Shown piece after piece: positions 1 through 7,770 of a DNA stretch of 34,806 nt. The position numbers and the translations under genes were made by a program. A model generated the notes under the pieces. The model made no database searches and was not told the origin of the DNA. It saw only the letters and a program-made list of their open reading frames with translations. The DNA is from Muribaculaceae bacterium (GTDB taxonomy: Bacteria; Bacteroidota; Bacteroidia; Bacteroidales; Muribaculaceae): NCBI GenBank assembly GCA_022509045.1, contig JAFLTZ010000009.1:1-34806 (forward strand), read 5' to 3'. Every line of letters starts with the position of its first letter. Within the stretch, counting starts at the first letter, position 1.

Positions 1-179
1 AGAGAATGTACGGCATCAGCTACCATTGCCGAACTTCGTCCAAGTATTCCCGCAACGAATTTGAAAGCCGTCAGGAAGATGTTTACAACACTACCAACTG
101 CTGTAACCTTATAAATCTGTTTCTCCCTTGTGGTAATCATTATAGAGTTTTTAAATACATCTTTGATTTCATCGCGCAT
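1..179 (-). CDS. Cation diffusion facilitator family transporter, N-terminal part (runs off left edge)
   Basis: This frame is open from an ATG at 179 to the window edge and gives about 59 residues. It begins with a short hydrophilic stretch, then TREKQIYKVTAVGSVVN, a hydrophobic helix, and KFVAGILGRSSAMVADAVHS. That pattern (xREKxIYxVTxxGSxxN, then a first membrane helix ending in GxSxAMxADAxHSxxD) is the start of CDF metal transporters, which export Zn, Fe, Mn or Co by proton antiport across the inner membrane. The in-frame stop at 222-224 limits the start. The ATG at 140 is a possible alternative, closer to the conserved REK. It follows the nitroreductase-like gene by about 107 bases on the same strand, with no clear promoter box between, so it may be the last gene of that operon. 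The metal cannot be inferred because the metal-site helices lie outside the window. Confidence 0.8.
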   Translation of the reverse strand, partial: MRDEIKDVFKNSIMITTREKQIYKVTAVGSVVNIFLTAFKFVAGILGRSSAMVADAVHS

Positions 180-286
180 ACGGCGAAATTCGCGAGAGTT
201 TCCTCCTCCGTGCCCTTGAAGTCAGAAGGGTCGTGAGGAGTTAAGATGAAGACGATGTACACATTGGCGGCTCAGTATAGATTGTG

Positions 287-922
287 CTATGGTTTGCTTA
301 TGGGATGGTTAAGTAATGGCAATTGCAGATCGGACAGTCCGAGTTCTGCTGTCAATACTTCGTAGTCCATTGTCATACGCGGCACGGTATTTAGATTGAG
401 AGCAGTACACATCAAGCAGATATTCTGAGACACATAACCAGCATCAATTGAAGCCATTGTTTTTGTTCTTGGCGTTTGATTACTCCCAAATTTTTCTAAA
501 TTACTAACCAACAGCAATATAATTGGAGCCGTTTCCGGCTTATTATCATTTCCGCAACACGCTTTTCTCAAATCTTTGTCGTTTACACGATCGATACTAT
601 GCTTAGCAACGTTATATAAGAACGTGCCGTCGGCTCGACAAACATACACAGCGATATCCTGTGCATTGATAGCAGATGGCACGGTAAGCCTACCATCATC
701 AGGACGATTTATCCCGGAAGCTGCCCACAACAAATAACCAAGTTCCTTGTCTGTAATTGGTGTCTCGGGGTGTTGCCTTGTAGAATGCCGTTTCCATAAT
801 GCATCAACCAATGACATTTTTACATCATTACCCGGTTTTGGCAACTGAACACTATCTTGCGCAACAGACTGTGTACATGCGGCAAGCATAACCGTCACCA
901 CAATTATAAATGAATATCTCAT
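287..922 (-). CDS. Exported nitroreductase-fold (SagB/ThcOx-type) protein, probable lipoprotein
   Basis: The 211-residue product starts with a lipoprotein signal: a hydrophobic stretch ending in LAAC, with Cys16 as the likely lipidated residue. The body contains SLVDALWKRHSTRQ, LGYLLWAASGINR, a SAINAQDIAVYV segment and IDAGYVSQNICL. These are the usual landmarks of the small periplasmic nitroreductase-like proteins of Bacteroidales, related to the FMN-binding SagB/ThcOx branch. The family binds FMN and catalyses NAD(P)H-type redox reactions, but the substrate of the exported branch is not known to me. The gene starts 13 bases after the stop of the upstream NahK-like kinase and is almost certainly co-transcribed with it. 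The C-terminus (NHPISKP) matches the usual end of these proteins, so it is full length. The specific activity is unassigned. Confidence 0.82.
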   Translation of the reverse strand: MRYSFIIVVTVMLAACTQSVAQDSVQLPKPGNDVKMSLVDALWKRHSTRQHPETPITDKELGYLLWAASGINRPDDGRLTVPSAINAQDIAVYVCRADGTFLYNVAKHSIDRVNDKDLRKACCGNDNKPETAPIILLLVSNLEKFGSNQTPRTKTMASIDAGYVSQNICLMCTALNLNTVPRMTMDYEVLTAELGLSDLQLPLLNHPISKP

Positions 923-935
923 ACGTATAACTTAA

Positions 936-2024
936 TTATTGAATATATCCGTTGATATAATCTTGCATTTGCGCCATCTTCTTTTCTATCTGTTCTACAA
1001 GACGAAGTTGTGCACGTGTGCGGACTTTGTTGTGCTCCGGATATTGAGTTTTAAAATAAATATCTCCATTGATATAATCGGCAAGGAATCGCACCGCAGT
1101 TTGATAAGGGAACAGCGCTGCAGCGTATGGCAGATTTTCTATTTCTACCGGAGTAAGGAATGATTTCGCGCTCTCAAGGTATCCCGCAGTAAATGCTTTG
1201 AATATCTCCATGTTGAAATCTACGTTTTCGAGATTCGGATCATCCTCCAATCCTGTATTAGCAGCCGTACGCAAGAAATCGCCATAGTCGCTGAAAACGA
1301 AACTCGGCATTACTGTGTCAAGGTCGATAACGCAAAGCACATCGCCACCTTCGTCAAACAGCATATTATTTACTTTAGTATCACAGTGGCATATTCGTTT
1401 TGGCAATTTACCTTCGCGATACAGACGTTCGGCACGACACATATCATAAGCGCGTTTTTCGATTTCAGCAATTAAATCCTTAACTTCGTCGGCTCTGCCG
1501 GAACGGTTTTCTTTGATTGCATCGTGAAATTGCTGCATACGAAATTCCATATTATGGAAATTCGGAATAGTTTCGCGCAATGTGTCCGGGATATCGGCAA
1601 GCATTGCCTGGAATTTACCGAAAGCCTGCCCGGCAAGATTAGAGTACTTGGCATCGACCGTTTCAAAAGTGGCAGAACGCGGAATATAAGCCATAATCCT
1701 CCAATAATTCTCACCATCGAAATAATATTTTTTACCTGTTTCAGGTACATTTATAAAATGGAGCACCTTGCGGTCGATATCGGTTTCTCCGGCTTCTTCA
1801 TGTTTCTTACGAAGGTGATTGGTAACAGCCTCTATATTATCCATAAGACAATCGAGATCGGTAAAGATAGAATGATTGATGCGTTGCATCACATAATCCA
1901 GTGCATCAGCTTCTACGGTACGGATTATATACGTATCATTGATGAGTCCATTACCCAACGGTTTAATCTCAAAGGTTGTCCCTTCGGTGTCGAAATGCGA
2001 CACAATTTCTTTTAAATCCTTCAT
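936..2024 (-). CDS. NahK-like N-acetylhexosamine 1-kinase (APH-fold kinase)
   Basis: The 362-residue protein has the aminoglycoside-phosphotransferase kinase fold. The catalytic loop is HCDTKVNN (His213, Asp215 as base, Asn220), followed by the metal-binding IDLDTVMP at 233-240. It closely resembles the bifidobacterial N-acetylhexosamine 1-kinase NahK: a GNGLINDTY phosphate-loop region near 24-32, YVMQRINHSIF, and a C-terminal RFLADYINGDIYF followed by YPEHNKVRTR. NahK phosphorylates the anomeric OH of GlcNAc or GalNAc released from mucin or milk glycans. Genome pipelines often label the Bacteroidales form an aminoglycoside phosphotransferase family protein or, misleadingly, a mucin desulfatase. 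It is first in a minus-strand operon with the nitroreductase-like gene and possibly the CDF transporter, and it has a near-perfect promoter at 2079-2109. Family placement is strong; exact sugar specificity is inferred. Confidence 0.85.
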   Translation of the reverse strand: MKDLKEIVSHFDTEGTTFEIKPLGNGLINDTYIIRTVEADALDYVMQRINHSIFTDLDCLMDNIEAVTNHLRKKHEEAGETDIDRKVLHFINVPETGKKYYFDGENYWRIMAYIPRSATFETVDAKYSNLAGQAFGKFQAMLADIPDTLRETIPNFHNMEFRMQQFHDAIKENRSGRADEVKDLIAEIEKRAYDMCRAERLYREGKLPKRICHCDTKVNNMLFDEGGDVLCVIDLDTVMPSFVFSDYGDFLRTAANTGLEDDPNLENVDFNMEIFKAFTAGYLESAKSFLTPVEIENLPYAAALFPYQTAVRFLADYINGDIYFKTQYPEHNKVRTRAQLRLVEQIEKKMAQMQDYINGYIQ

Positions 2025-2078
2025 AATAATAAAATGGATGTGTGTTAATGAAAAAGTCGTTTATCAAAATTGTAATGA

Positions 2079-2109
2079 CAAAGTTAAATTTTTATAGCTA
2101 AAAATCAAA
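2079..2109 (-). promoter_or_regulatory. Bacteroidetes-type promoter of the NahK-like operon
   Basis: On the minus strand TTTG (2106-2109), 19 bases, then TAACTTTG (2079-2086). This is the canonical -33/-7 pair of the Bacteroidetes primary sigma factor. The predicted start is near 2072, leaving a leader of about 48 bases before the ATG at 2024. Confidence 0.75.
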
Positions 2110-2212
2110 ACATTTCCCTGAAAAACAATAAATATTTCACATAAAATCTATTGAACACATTGTCTATCTACACGTGTGTATTACCGCTATTTAACAAATT
2201 TCGGGAAAAACA

Positions 2213-2243
2213 TTTTTAATTTGGATAAACTACATTAATTTTG
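2213..2243 (+). promoter_or_regulatory. Promoter of the DUF1573-meaB operon
   Basis: TAATTTTG at 2236-2243 matches TAnnTTTG. A weak -33 box (TTTT at 2213-2216) lies 19 bases upstream. It is divergent from the NahK-like promoter, about 125 bases away, and 26 bases before the ATG at 2269. Confidence 0.6.
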
Positions 2244-2268
2244 TAACTGATAACTAAACTGCTGAGAA

Positions 2269-2679
2269 ATGACTATTAGAATAATTCTCGTTTGCTGTGC
2301 ACTATTATTTGTAACCGCAATTTGTTGCGGAGAATCTGTTCTTGGTGCCAGAATTGACTTTCAAAACACAATGCATGATTTTGGAGTAATCCATGAACGT
2401 GGAGGCACTGTTTATTGTCAAATGAAATTTAAAAATAGTGGAGACAAACCTTTAGTAATCTTGAATGCCAAAGCTGAATGCGGATGTACGGCTGTAGAAT
2501 ATCCTAAGCAACCAATAATGCCCGGAGAGTCCGGGGAAATCAAGGTTGGCTACAATCCGTTTGGTCGTCCCGGTGCTTTTAAGAAAGAAATTAAGGTGCA
2601 AACCAACAGCAAAAAGAAAAAAGACATTGTGCTCTGTATTATTGGAAACACTATACCTGCCGGTAAAGATGATTTGTAA
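2269..2679 (+). CDS. Exported DUF1573 protein, short single-domain form
   Basis: The 136-residue product has a signal peptide followed by one DUF1573 immunoglobulin-like domain. Visible landmarks are IDFQNTMHDFGVI, MKFKNSGDKPLVI, the family's AECGCTAVEYPK (Cys71 and Cys73), MPGESGEIKV and YNPFGRPGAFKKEI. The family is abundant in Bacteroidetes. It is exported and resembles ASH/PapD-like beta-sandwich domains, but has no agreed biochemical role. The signal region has two Cys pairs (9-10 and 19-20) but no proper lipobox, so I expect a soluble periplasmic or surface protein rather than a lipoprotein. The gene leads a plus-strand operon and is followed 10 bases later by a longer relative with the same CGCT motif. 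Confidence 0.82.
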   Translation: MTIRIILVCCALLFVTAICCGESVLGARIDFQNTMHDFGVIHERGGTVYCQMKFKNSGDKPLVILNAKAECGCTAVEYPKQPIMPGESGEIKVGYNPFGRPGAFKKEIKVQTNSKKKKDIVLCIIGNTIPAGKDDL

Positions 2680-2689
2680 TTTAGTCTCT

Positions 2690-3769
2690 ATGAATAAATA
2701 TTTTCTATTCTGTGCAATAGCCTTGGGGACTGCATTTTCGGTTGTGGCTCAAATAAAATGGCTTGAGACCAAACATAATTTCGGTGCTATTGATGAGAAT
2801 AATGGCAAAGTGAGTTGCTCCATGCGTTTCGTTAACCAAGGGGCTGATGATGTAGTAATAGAATCAGTAAGACCTACATGCGGATGCACAGCGACCGATT
2901 ATCCTAAAAATGCCATTGTTCCAGGCGATACTGCCGCAATCGTACTCACATACAACCCTTATGGACGTCCGGGAAAATTTTCCAAGGACGCGTATGTAGT
3001 TACAAATAGCACACCCCGCCGCATGAAACTTACAATAGAGGGAAATGTGATAGGTTCGGACAAAACAGTAAACAACATTTATCCATATGAAGTTGGCAAC
3101 TTAAAATTAAATAGGTTAATTGTTCCTTTCGGAGAGGTAAAGAAGGGGAAATTACCCATGCAACTTATTAAAGGATATAATCGCAGCATCGATTCTGTTG
3201 TGGTACATATGCCAAATTTGCCTTCACATATAAAGGTTGAAACTATCCCTCCCAAAATTGGTCCTGGAGATTTATTCACAATTTCCTTGTATTATGATTC
3301 CAATAAACAATCGGAATGGGGATTTTTAAAAACTGAACTTAAAATTACAGCTACAAACCTCAAAACACATGTTGTTTCATATGCAAATATTGAAATACTC
3401 GCTACGGTATTGGAGGATTTTTCTAATATCACTTTGGAACAACGTGCTTCTGCTCCCCATGCCGTGCTTTCGTCTAACAGCATCGTACTTTCTCAGTTTT
3501 CGAAGAAAAAAACTGAAAAGGCATCGTTCTCCATTAAAAACAATGGGAAATCACCATTGATTATACGTAAAATCTATTGGATAGATAAGGCAATTACTGT
3601 TAACCCTATATCAACTACAATTGCTCCTGGTAAAAATGCAGATTTCAAGATAGAGATTGATGGCAAAAAAGTTGAAGATAAAGCATATATATCAAAAATA
3701 AATATTCTCACCAATGATCCCGACAACTCCACAATGTCGGTACGTATTGCCGGGGAATTGATTAATTAG
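2690..3769 (+). CDS. Exported DUF1573 protein, long multi-domain form
   Basis: The 359-residue product starts at the ATG at 2690. An in-frame extension back to 2546 would only overlap the upstream gene and would bury the signal peptide. The signal ends at SVVA before Gln21. An N-terminal DUF1573 domain follows, with HNFGAIDENNGKV, RPTCGCTATDYPK (Cys64, Cys66) and YNPYGRPGKFSKD. A middle beta-rich region comes next, then a C-terminal domain of the same fold (KASFSIKNNGKSPLIIR ... INILTNDPDNSTMSVRIAGE) that lacks the CGC pair. Two or three Ig-like modules are therefore likely. It reads as a tandem duplicate of the gene before it with extra domains. Function is unknown; the context (meaB downstream) does not by itself explain it. 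Confidence 0.8.
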   Translation: MNKYFLFCAIALGTAFSVVAQIKWLETKHNFGAIDENNGKVSCSMRFVNQGADDVVIESVRPTCGCTATDYPKNAIVPGDTAAIVLTYNPYGRPGKFSKDAYVVTNSTPRRMKLTIEGNVIGSDKTVNNIYPYEVGNLKLNRLIVPFGEVKKGKLPMQLIKGYNRSIDSVVVHMPNLPSHIKVETIPPKIGPGDLFTISLYYDSNKQSEWGFLKTELKITATNLKTHVVSYANIEILATVLEDFSNITLEQRASAPHAVLSSNSIVLSQFSKKKTEKASFSIKNNGKSPLIIRKIYWIDKAITVNPISTTIAPGKNADFKIEIDGKKVEDKAYISKINILTNDPDNSTMSVRIAGELIN

Positions 3770-3792
3770 ATTAACATAAAATAACGAGAACA

Positions 3793-4884
3793 ATGGAACA
3801 TCCTGAGAATGACCAACAATATGCAGCTCTCAATGTAAACGAAGGTGTGGCACAACCACCTGTTATCAATCCGTATTTGCAACGGCGCAAGAAAGCGGCA
3901 CTTACGGTTAACGATTACGTTGAGGGCATTCTTAAAGGTAATATAACGATACTCAGTAGAGCTGTAACATTAGTGGAAAGCCAAGCACAAGAGCATCAAC
4001 AACTTGCACAGGAAGTAATAGAAAAATGCCTTCCATATGCAGGGAAATCACGACGCATAGGCATAACCGGAGTTCCGGGTGCCGGGAAAAGTACATCTAT
4101 CGATGTATTCGGACTACATGTGCTAAAGCAAGGCGGTAAACTGGCAGTTCTTGCGATAGACCCATCCAGTGAACGCACAAAAGGAAGTATCTTGGGCGAT
4201 AAAACTCGCATGGAAAAACTATCGGTAGAACCGAATGCATTTATCCGTCCTAGTCCTTCCGCCGGATCATTAGGCGGCGTGGCACGAAAAACACGAGAAA
4301 CTATAGTGTTGTGTGAAGCTGCCGGTTTCGATAATATTTTTGTAGAGACTGTGGGTGTCGGTCAGAGTGAAACAGCTGTACACTCTATGGTTGATTTCTT
4401 TTTGCTGATACAATTGGCCGGTACCGGTGATGAATTGCAAGGAATCAAACGCGGTATAATGGAAATGGCCGATGGTATCGTAATAAATAAGGCTGATGGT
4501 GATAATATCAATCGTGCTCAACTCGCCATGGCACAATTTCGTAATGCACTACATTTGTTTCCACTTCCACCAAGCGGCTGGACACCGGAAGTTCTATGTT
4601 ACTCCGGATACTATGAGTTGGGAATTCCCGAAGTTTGGGACATGATAGACCGATATTTTGATTTCGTTCATAAAAATGGTTATTTCAACCTTCGTCGCCA
4701 ACAACAGGAAAAATATTGGATGTATGAATCAATCGATGAGACCCTCAAAGCTAACTTCTACAATAATAGTCTGATTGCCGACATGCTGAAGGTAAAACAA
4801 CAATTAATACTTGACAGCAAACAAAGTTCTTTCATGGCTGCAAAGGATGTGCTTGATGTGTATTTTAATCTCAAAGAACAATAA
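3793..4884 (+). CDS. meaB: Methylmalonyl-CoA mutase-associated GTPase MeaB
   Basis: The 363-residue G3E-family GTPase is the chaperone that gates adenosylcobalamin loading and protects methylmalonyl-CoA mutase. Visible motifs are the P-loop GVPGAGKS at 93-100, IDPSSERTKGSILGDKTRM (the family's characteristic segment), FIRPSPSAGSLGGVARKTRE, FVETVGVGQSE (Walker B and switch region) and the guanine-specificity motif NKAD in VINKADGDN. Length fits the family (about 330-370). The mutase subunits mutA and mutB are not in this window, so it probably acts in trans on a mutase encoded elsewhere in the propionate/succinate pathway. It lies 23 bases after the DUF1573 pair and 22 bases before the peptidase gene, and so is likely part of one operon. 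Confidence 0.93.
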   Translation: MEHPENDQQYAALNVNEGVAQPPVINPYLQRRKKAALTVNDYVEGILKGNITILSRAVTLVESQAQEHQQLAQEVIEKCLPYAGKSRRIGITGVPGAGKSTSIDVFGLHVLKQGGKLAVLAIDPSSERTKGSILGDKTRMEKLSVEPNAFIRPSPSAGSLGGVARKTRETIVLCEAAGFDNIFVETVGVGQSETAVHSMVDFFLLIQLAGTGDELQGIKRGIMEMADGIVINKADGDNINRAQLAMAQFRNALHLFPLPPSGWTPEVLCYSGYYELGIPEVWDMIDRYFDFVHKNGYFNLRRQQQEKYWMYESIDETLKANFYNNSLIADMLKVKQQLILDSKQSSFMAAKDVLDVYFNLKEQ

Positions 4885-4906
4885 TTATTCATTAAAATAA
4901 ATCTTT

Positions 4907-7042
4907 ATGAAACTTAAAAGTCTAACTTTATCACTTATGGCAATCTCAACTTTGTGGTCGTGCTCTGATGGCAGGAATGGTAAAATAACCTATCCTGAAA
5001 CATTTGCAGATACTACAGTTGTAGATGATTATTTCGGGGAACTCGTAGCAGATCCTTATCGTTGGCTTGAGAATGACACTTCAGAAGCAACTGCTGATTG
5101 GGTAACCGCACAAAATAAAATTACAACGGCCTATCTCGAAAAGATTCCATTCAGAGCTGCGTTAAAGAAACGTTTCGGACAGCTTATGGATTATGAGAAA
5201 ATCGGAATTCCATTTAAAAAACACGGTAAATATTACAGTTATCGCAATTCCGGTTTGCAAAATCAAAGTGTACTATATGCGCAAGATACTCTTGGCGACA
5301 CACCCCGTATTGTTCTCGACCCAAACACCCTTTCTGATGATGGAACAGTTGCTTTGAAAGGAATTAATTTCTCTAACGATGGCAAATATCTTGCATATGT
5401 AATATCTCGCAGCGGTAGCGACTGGAATGAAATATTTGTCATCAATCTTGAAACCGGAGAATTACTTCCCGACCACATTACATGGGCTAAATTCACCGAT
5501 GCTCAATGGCTTGGCGATGGGTTTTTCTATAGTGCATATGATACCCCGGCTGATGGCAATGAGCTCTCCGCTTCAAACGAATACCAAAAGGTATGTTATC
5601 ACAAACTCGGTACTCCACAATCTGATGACGTGATTGAATACCGAGATTTCAACTATCCTTTGCGTTTTTATAGTGTTTCAGTGAGTGATGACGAATCATT
5701 TATGGTACTTAACGAAAGCGAAGGTCATGGCGGAAAAGTGTATATCAAGGATTTACGCAAAGGTGGTGGCAAGTGGAAACTTATAAATGACCGCATAAAA
5801 GATGAGTTCGATATAATAGACAATATCGGGAATACAATATATGCTATTACCAATATCAACGCTCCTAAAAATAAGATTGTTAAGTTTAATCTTGATAATT
5901 TTTCCGTTGGCAAATGGGAAGATGTTATTCCGGAAGGAGAAAGTGTAATTAACAGTGTACAACTCGCAGGAGATTATATTCTTATTACATATTTGCAAGA
6001 TGCTTCATCACATCCTTATCTCTTTGACCTTAATGGTAATTTGGTAAAAGAAGTTATACTTCCCACTTATGGAACTGCCTCTTTCTGGGCTGAAAAAGGT
6101 AGCAACGATGCTTTCTTCACGCTCACATCATTTACATTGCCGAGCACAGTTTATTCATATAATTTGGCAACCGGCGACACTGAAATCTACGCACAGCCGG
6201 AACTCAAGTTTAATCCGGAAGATTACATTACCGAACAACTGACTTTCAATTCAAAAGACGGTACAGAAATCAAAATGTTTGTAACTCATAAAACAGACAT
6301 TAAACTTGATGGCTCAAATCCAACCCTTATATATGGGTACGGTGGCTTTAACATCTCATTAACTCCCGGTTATAGTGCTTCACGCATTCCGTTTATCGAG
6401 AATGGCGGTGTATATGCTTACGTCAATCTGCGTGGAGGTGGTGAGTATGGCGAAGATTGGCACCAAGCGGGGACCAAAATGAATAAGCAAAACGTATTTG
6501 ATGATTTCATATCAGCTGCAGAATTCCTTATCTCTAAAGGTTATACTACACCAGAACACATCGCAATACAAGGCGGTAGCAATGGAGGTTTACTTGTCGG
6601 TGCTGTTGTCAATCAGCGCCCAGACCTTTACAAAGTAGCCATCCCACAGGTGGGCGTTATGGATATGCTTCGCTATCATCTATTTACTATCGGCTGGAAT
6701 TGGGCAGCAGATTATGGTCGTAGCGATGACAGCAAAGAAATGTTCGAATATCTTCATGGATATTCTCCATTGCACACCATTAAATCAGGTGATGTCACAT
6801 ACCCTGCAATACTCGTAACAACAGCTGACCACGATGACCGTGTAGTACCGGCACACTCATTCAAATATGCAGCCACATTGCAAGCTGCGGATACCGGTAA
6901 TGCCCCCAAATTAATTCGCATAGATAGCAAAGCCGGTCATGGCAGTGGTAAACCCATCTCAAAAGTTATTGAAGAACAAGCAGATATATACTCATTTATT
7001 ATGTACAACTTAGGAATGAAACCTAAATTTACAGATAAATAA
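4907..7042 (+). CDS. Exported prolyl oligopeptidase family serine peptidase (S9A)
   Basis: The 711-residue product has an N-terminal lipoprotein signal ending in LWSC, then a seven-bladed propeller region (about 30-430) and an alpha/beta-hydrolase domain. The triad is visible: Ser558 in GGSNGG, Asp643 in DHDDRVVP, and His678 in KAGHGSGKP. The S9A landmarks YGYGGF and YVNLRGGGEYGEDWH precede the nucleophile. These enzymes cut after proline in short peptides, the propeller excluding folded proteins. Cys followed by Ser-Asp in the mature N-terminus hints at the lipoprotein export signal that carries Bacteroidetes lipoproteins to the cell surface, though this is an inference. Its role is probably peptide scavenging in periplasm or at the surface. 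It is full length and sits between meaB and aroK with short gaps. Confidence 0.92.
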   Translation: MKLKSLTLSLMAISTLWSCSDGRNGKITYPETFADTTVVDDYFGELVADPYRWLENDTSEATADWVTAQNKITTAYLEKIPFRAALKKRFGQLMDYEKIGIPFKKHGKYYSYRNSGLQNQSVLYAQDTLGDTPRIVLDPNTLSDDGTVALKGINFSNDGKYLAYVISRSGSDWNEIFVINLETGELLPDHITWAKFTDAQWLGDGFFYSAYDTPADGNELSASNEYQKVCYHKLGTPQSDDVIEYRDFNYPLRFYSVSVSDDESFMVLNESEGHGGKVYIKDLRKGGGKWKLINDRIKDEFDIIDNIGNTIYAITNINAPKNKIVKFNLDNFSVGKWEDVIPEGESVINSVQLAGDYILITYLQDASSHPYLFDLNGNLVKEVILPTYGTASFWAEKGSNDAFFTLTSFTLPSTVYSYNLATGDTEIYAQPELKFNPEDYITEQLTFNSKDGTEIKMFVTHKTDIKLDGSNPTLIYGYGGFNISLTPGYSASRIPFIENGGVYAYVNLRGGGEYGEDWHQAGTKMNKQNVFDDFISAAEFLISKGYTTPEHIAIQGGSNGGLLVGAVVNQRPDLYKVAIPQVGVMDMLRYHLFTIGWNWAADYGRSDDSKEMFEYLHGYSPLHTIKSGDVTYPAILVTTADHDDRVVPAHSFKYAATLQAADTGNAPKLIRIDSKAGHGSGKPISKVIEEQADIYSFIMYNLGMKPKFTDK

Positions 7043-7073
7043 GTCACTCTATAAGAATACAATTCAATAAAAA

Positions 7074-7622
7074 ATGAAACCTGTATTTCTGGTAGGCTTT
7101 ATGGGAAGCGGCAAATCCACATTAGGATATGCCGTTTCCCGTAAACTTAATATGTCATATATCGATCTTGATATATTTATCGAGAATCGGTTTCGTGCAT
7201 CAATCAAAGAACTGTATAACACACGCGGGGAGAAACAATTTCGTATTTTAGAGCAAAATATGCTTCATGAAGTAGGCGAATTTGAAGATGTAATCGTTTC
7301 GTGTGGTGGTGGAACACCATTATATGGCGACAATATGGAATATATGAAATCGCGTGGCACCACTGTATGGCTCAACGCGAGCATTGAAGTATTGACTGCA
7401 CGACTTTGTATTCCATCGGCGAAAGCAAAACGTCCACTTTTGGCAAATCTCACATTGCCGGAAATGGAGAATTATATATCTAAAACCTTAACCGAACGCA
7501 ATAAAATATATTCGCAAGCAGATATTGAATTTAATGCCGACAGACTCGACGACCATTCTCAAATTGCATGTGCAACCGAATCTCTCGCAGACATAATCAC
7601 ACATAATACGACATTTGACTAA
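7074..7622 (+). CDS. aroK: Shikimate kinase
   Basis: The 182-residue P-loop kinase phosphorylates shikimate at the 3-OH with ATP, the fifth step of chorismate synthesis, in the cytoplasm. The Walker A GFMGSGKST is at 8-16. YIDLDIFIE carries the shikimate-binding Asp, TRGEKQFR the conserved Arg and Phe contacts, and VSCGGGTPLY the Gly-rich loop. AKAKRPLL forms the lid with its Arg, and LTERNKIYSQAD is the usual C-terminal helix motif. It follows the peptidase gene by 31 bases and is the last gene of the run that begins at 2269; a new promoter follows before the Rel/SpoT gene. Length and motif set are complete, so it should be active. Confidence 0.95.
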   Translation: MKPVFLVGFMGSGKSTLGYAVSRKLNMSYIDLDIFIENRFRASIKELYNTRGEKQFRILEQNMLHEVGEFEDVIVSCGGGTPLYGDNMEYMKSRGTTVWLNASIEVLTARLCIPSAKAKRPLLANLTLPEMENYISKTLTERNKIYSQADIEFNADRLDDHSQIACATESLADIITHNTTFD

Positions 7623-7712
7623 CGATGCATTGATAGTCATTATTTTGTACTCCTAACCGGATTTTTCGGTATAATTCTACGTAAAAATGACAGAATATTG
7701 TCTTTAATTACG

Positions 7713-7740
7713 ATTGTATCAATCAAAAACCTTAAATTTG
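7713..7740 (+). promoter_or_regulatory. Promoter of the rel/spoT-pgpH operon
   Basis: TAAATTTG at 7733-7740 matches the -7 box exactly. The best -33 candidate is ATTG at 7713-7716, at a rather short 16-base spacing. It lies 30 bases before the ATG at 7771. Confidence 0.6.
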
Positions 7741-7770
7741 TAGTTTGAAACTAACTAAAGCCGTATTACG

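Noticed and set aside
6..236. A 76-codon plus-strand frame at the left edge
   Set aside because: The minus strand of 1-179 encodes a clear CDF transporter N-terminus, so this is its shadow.
1524..2015. A 163-codon plus-strand frame inside the NahK-like gene
   Set aside because: Antisense to the kinase, whose motifs are complete; no start signal.
2170..2177. ACACGTGT palindrome between the divergent NahK-like and DUF1573 promoters as an operator
   Set aside because: Only eight bases and not extended on either side; expected by chance often enough.
2546..2689. N-terminal extension of the long DUF1573 protein into the upstream gene
   Set aside because: It is in a different frame of the first DUF1573 gene, low in protein-like features, and would hide the signal peptide that starts at 2690.
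2269..3769. The two DUF1573 genes as one gene broken by a frameshift
   Set aside because: Each has its own signal peptide and its own complete CGC-containing domain, separated by a stop and a 10-base gap; tandem duplication explains it better.
7617..7638. A small hairpin at the aroK stop as a terminator
   Set aside because: Only five base pairs before a mismatch and no proper T-run; not enough to call.
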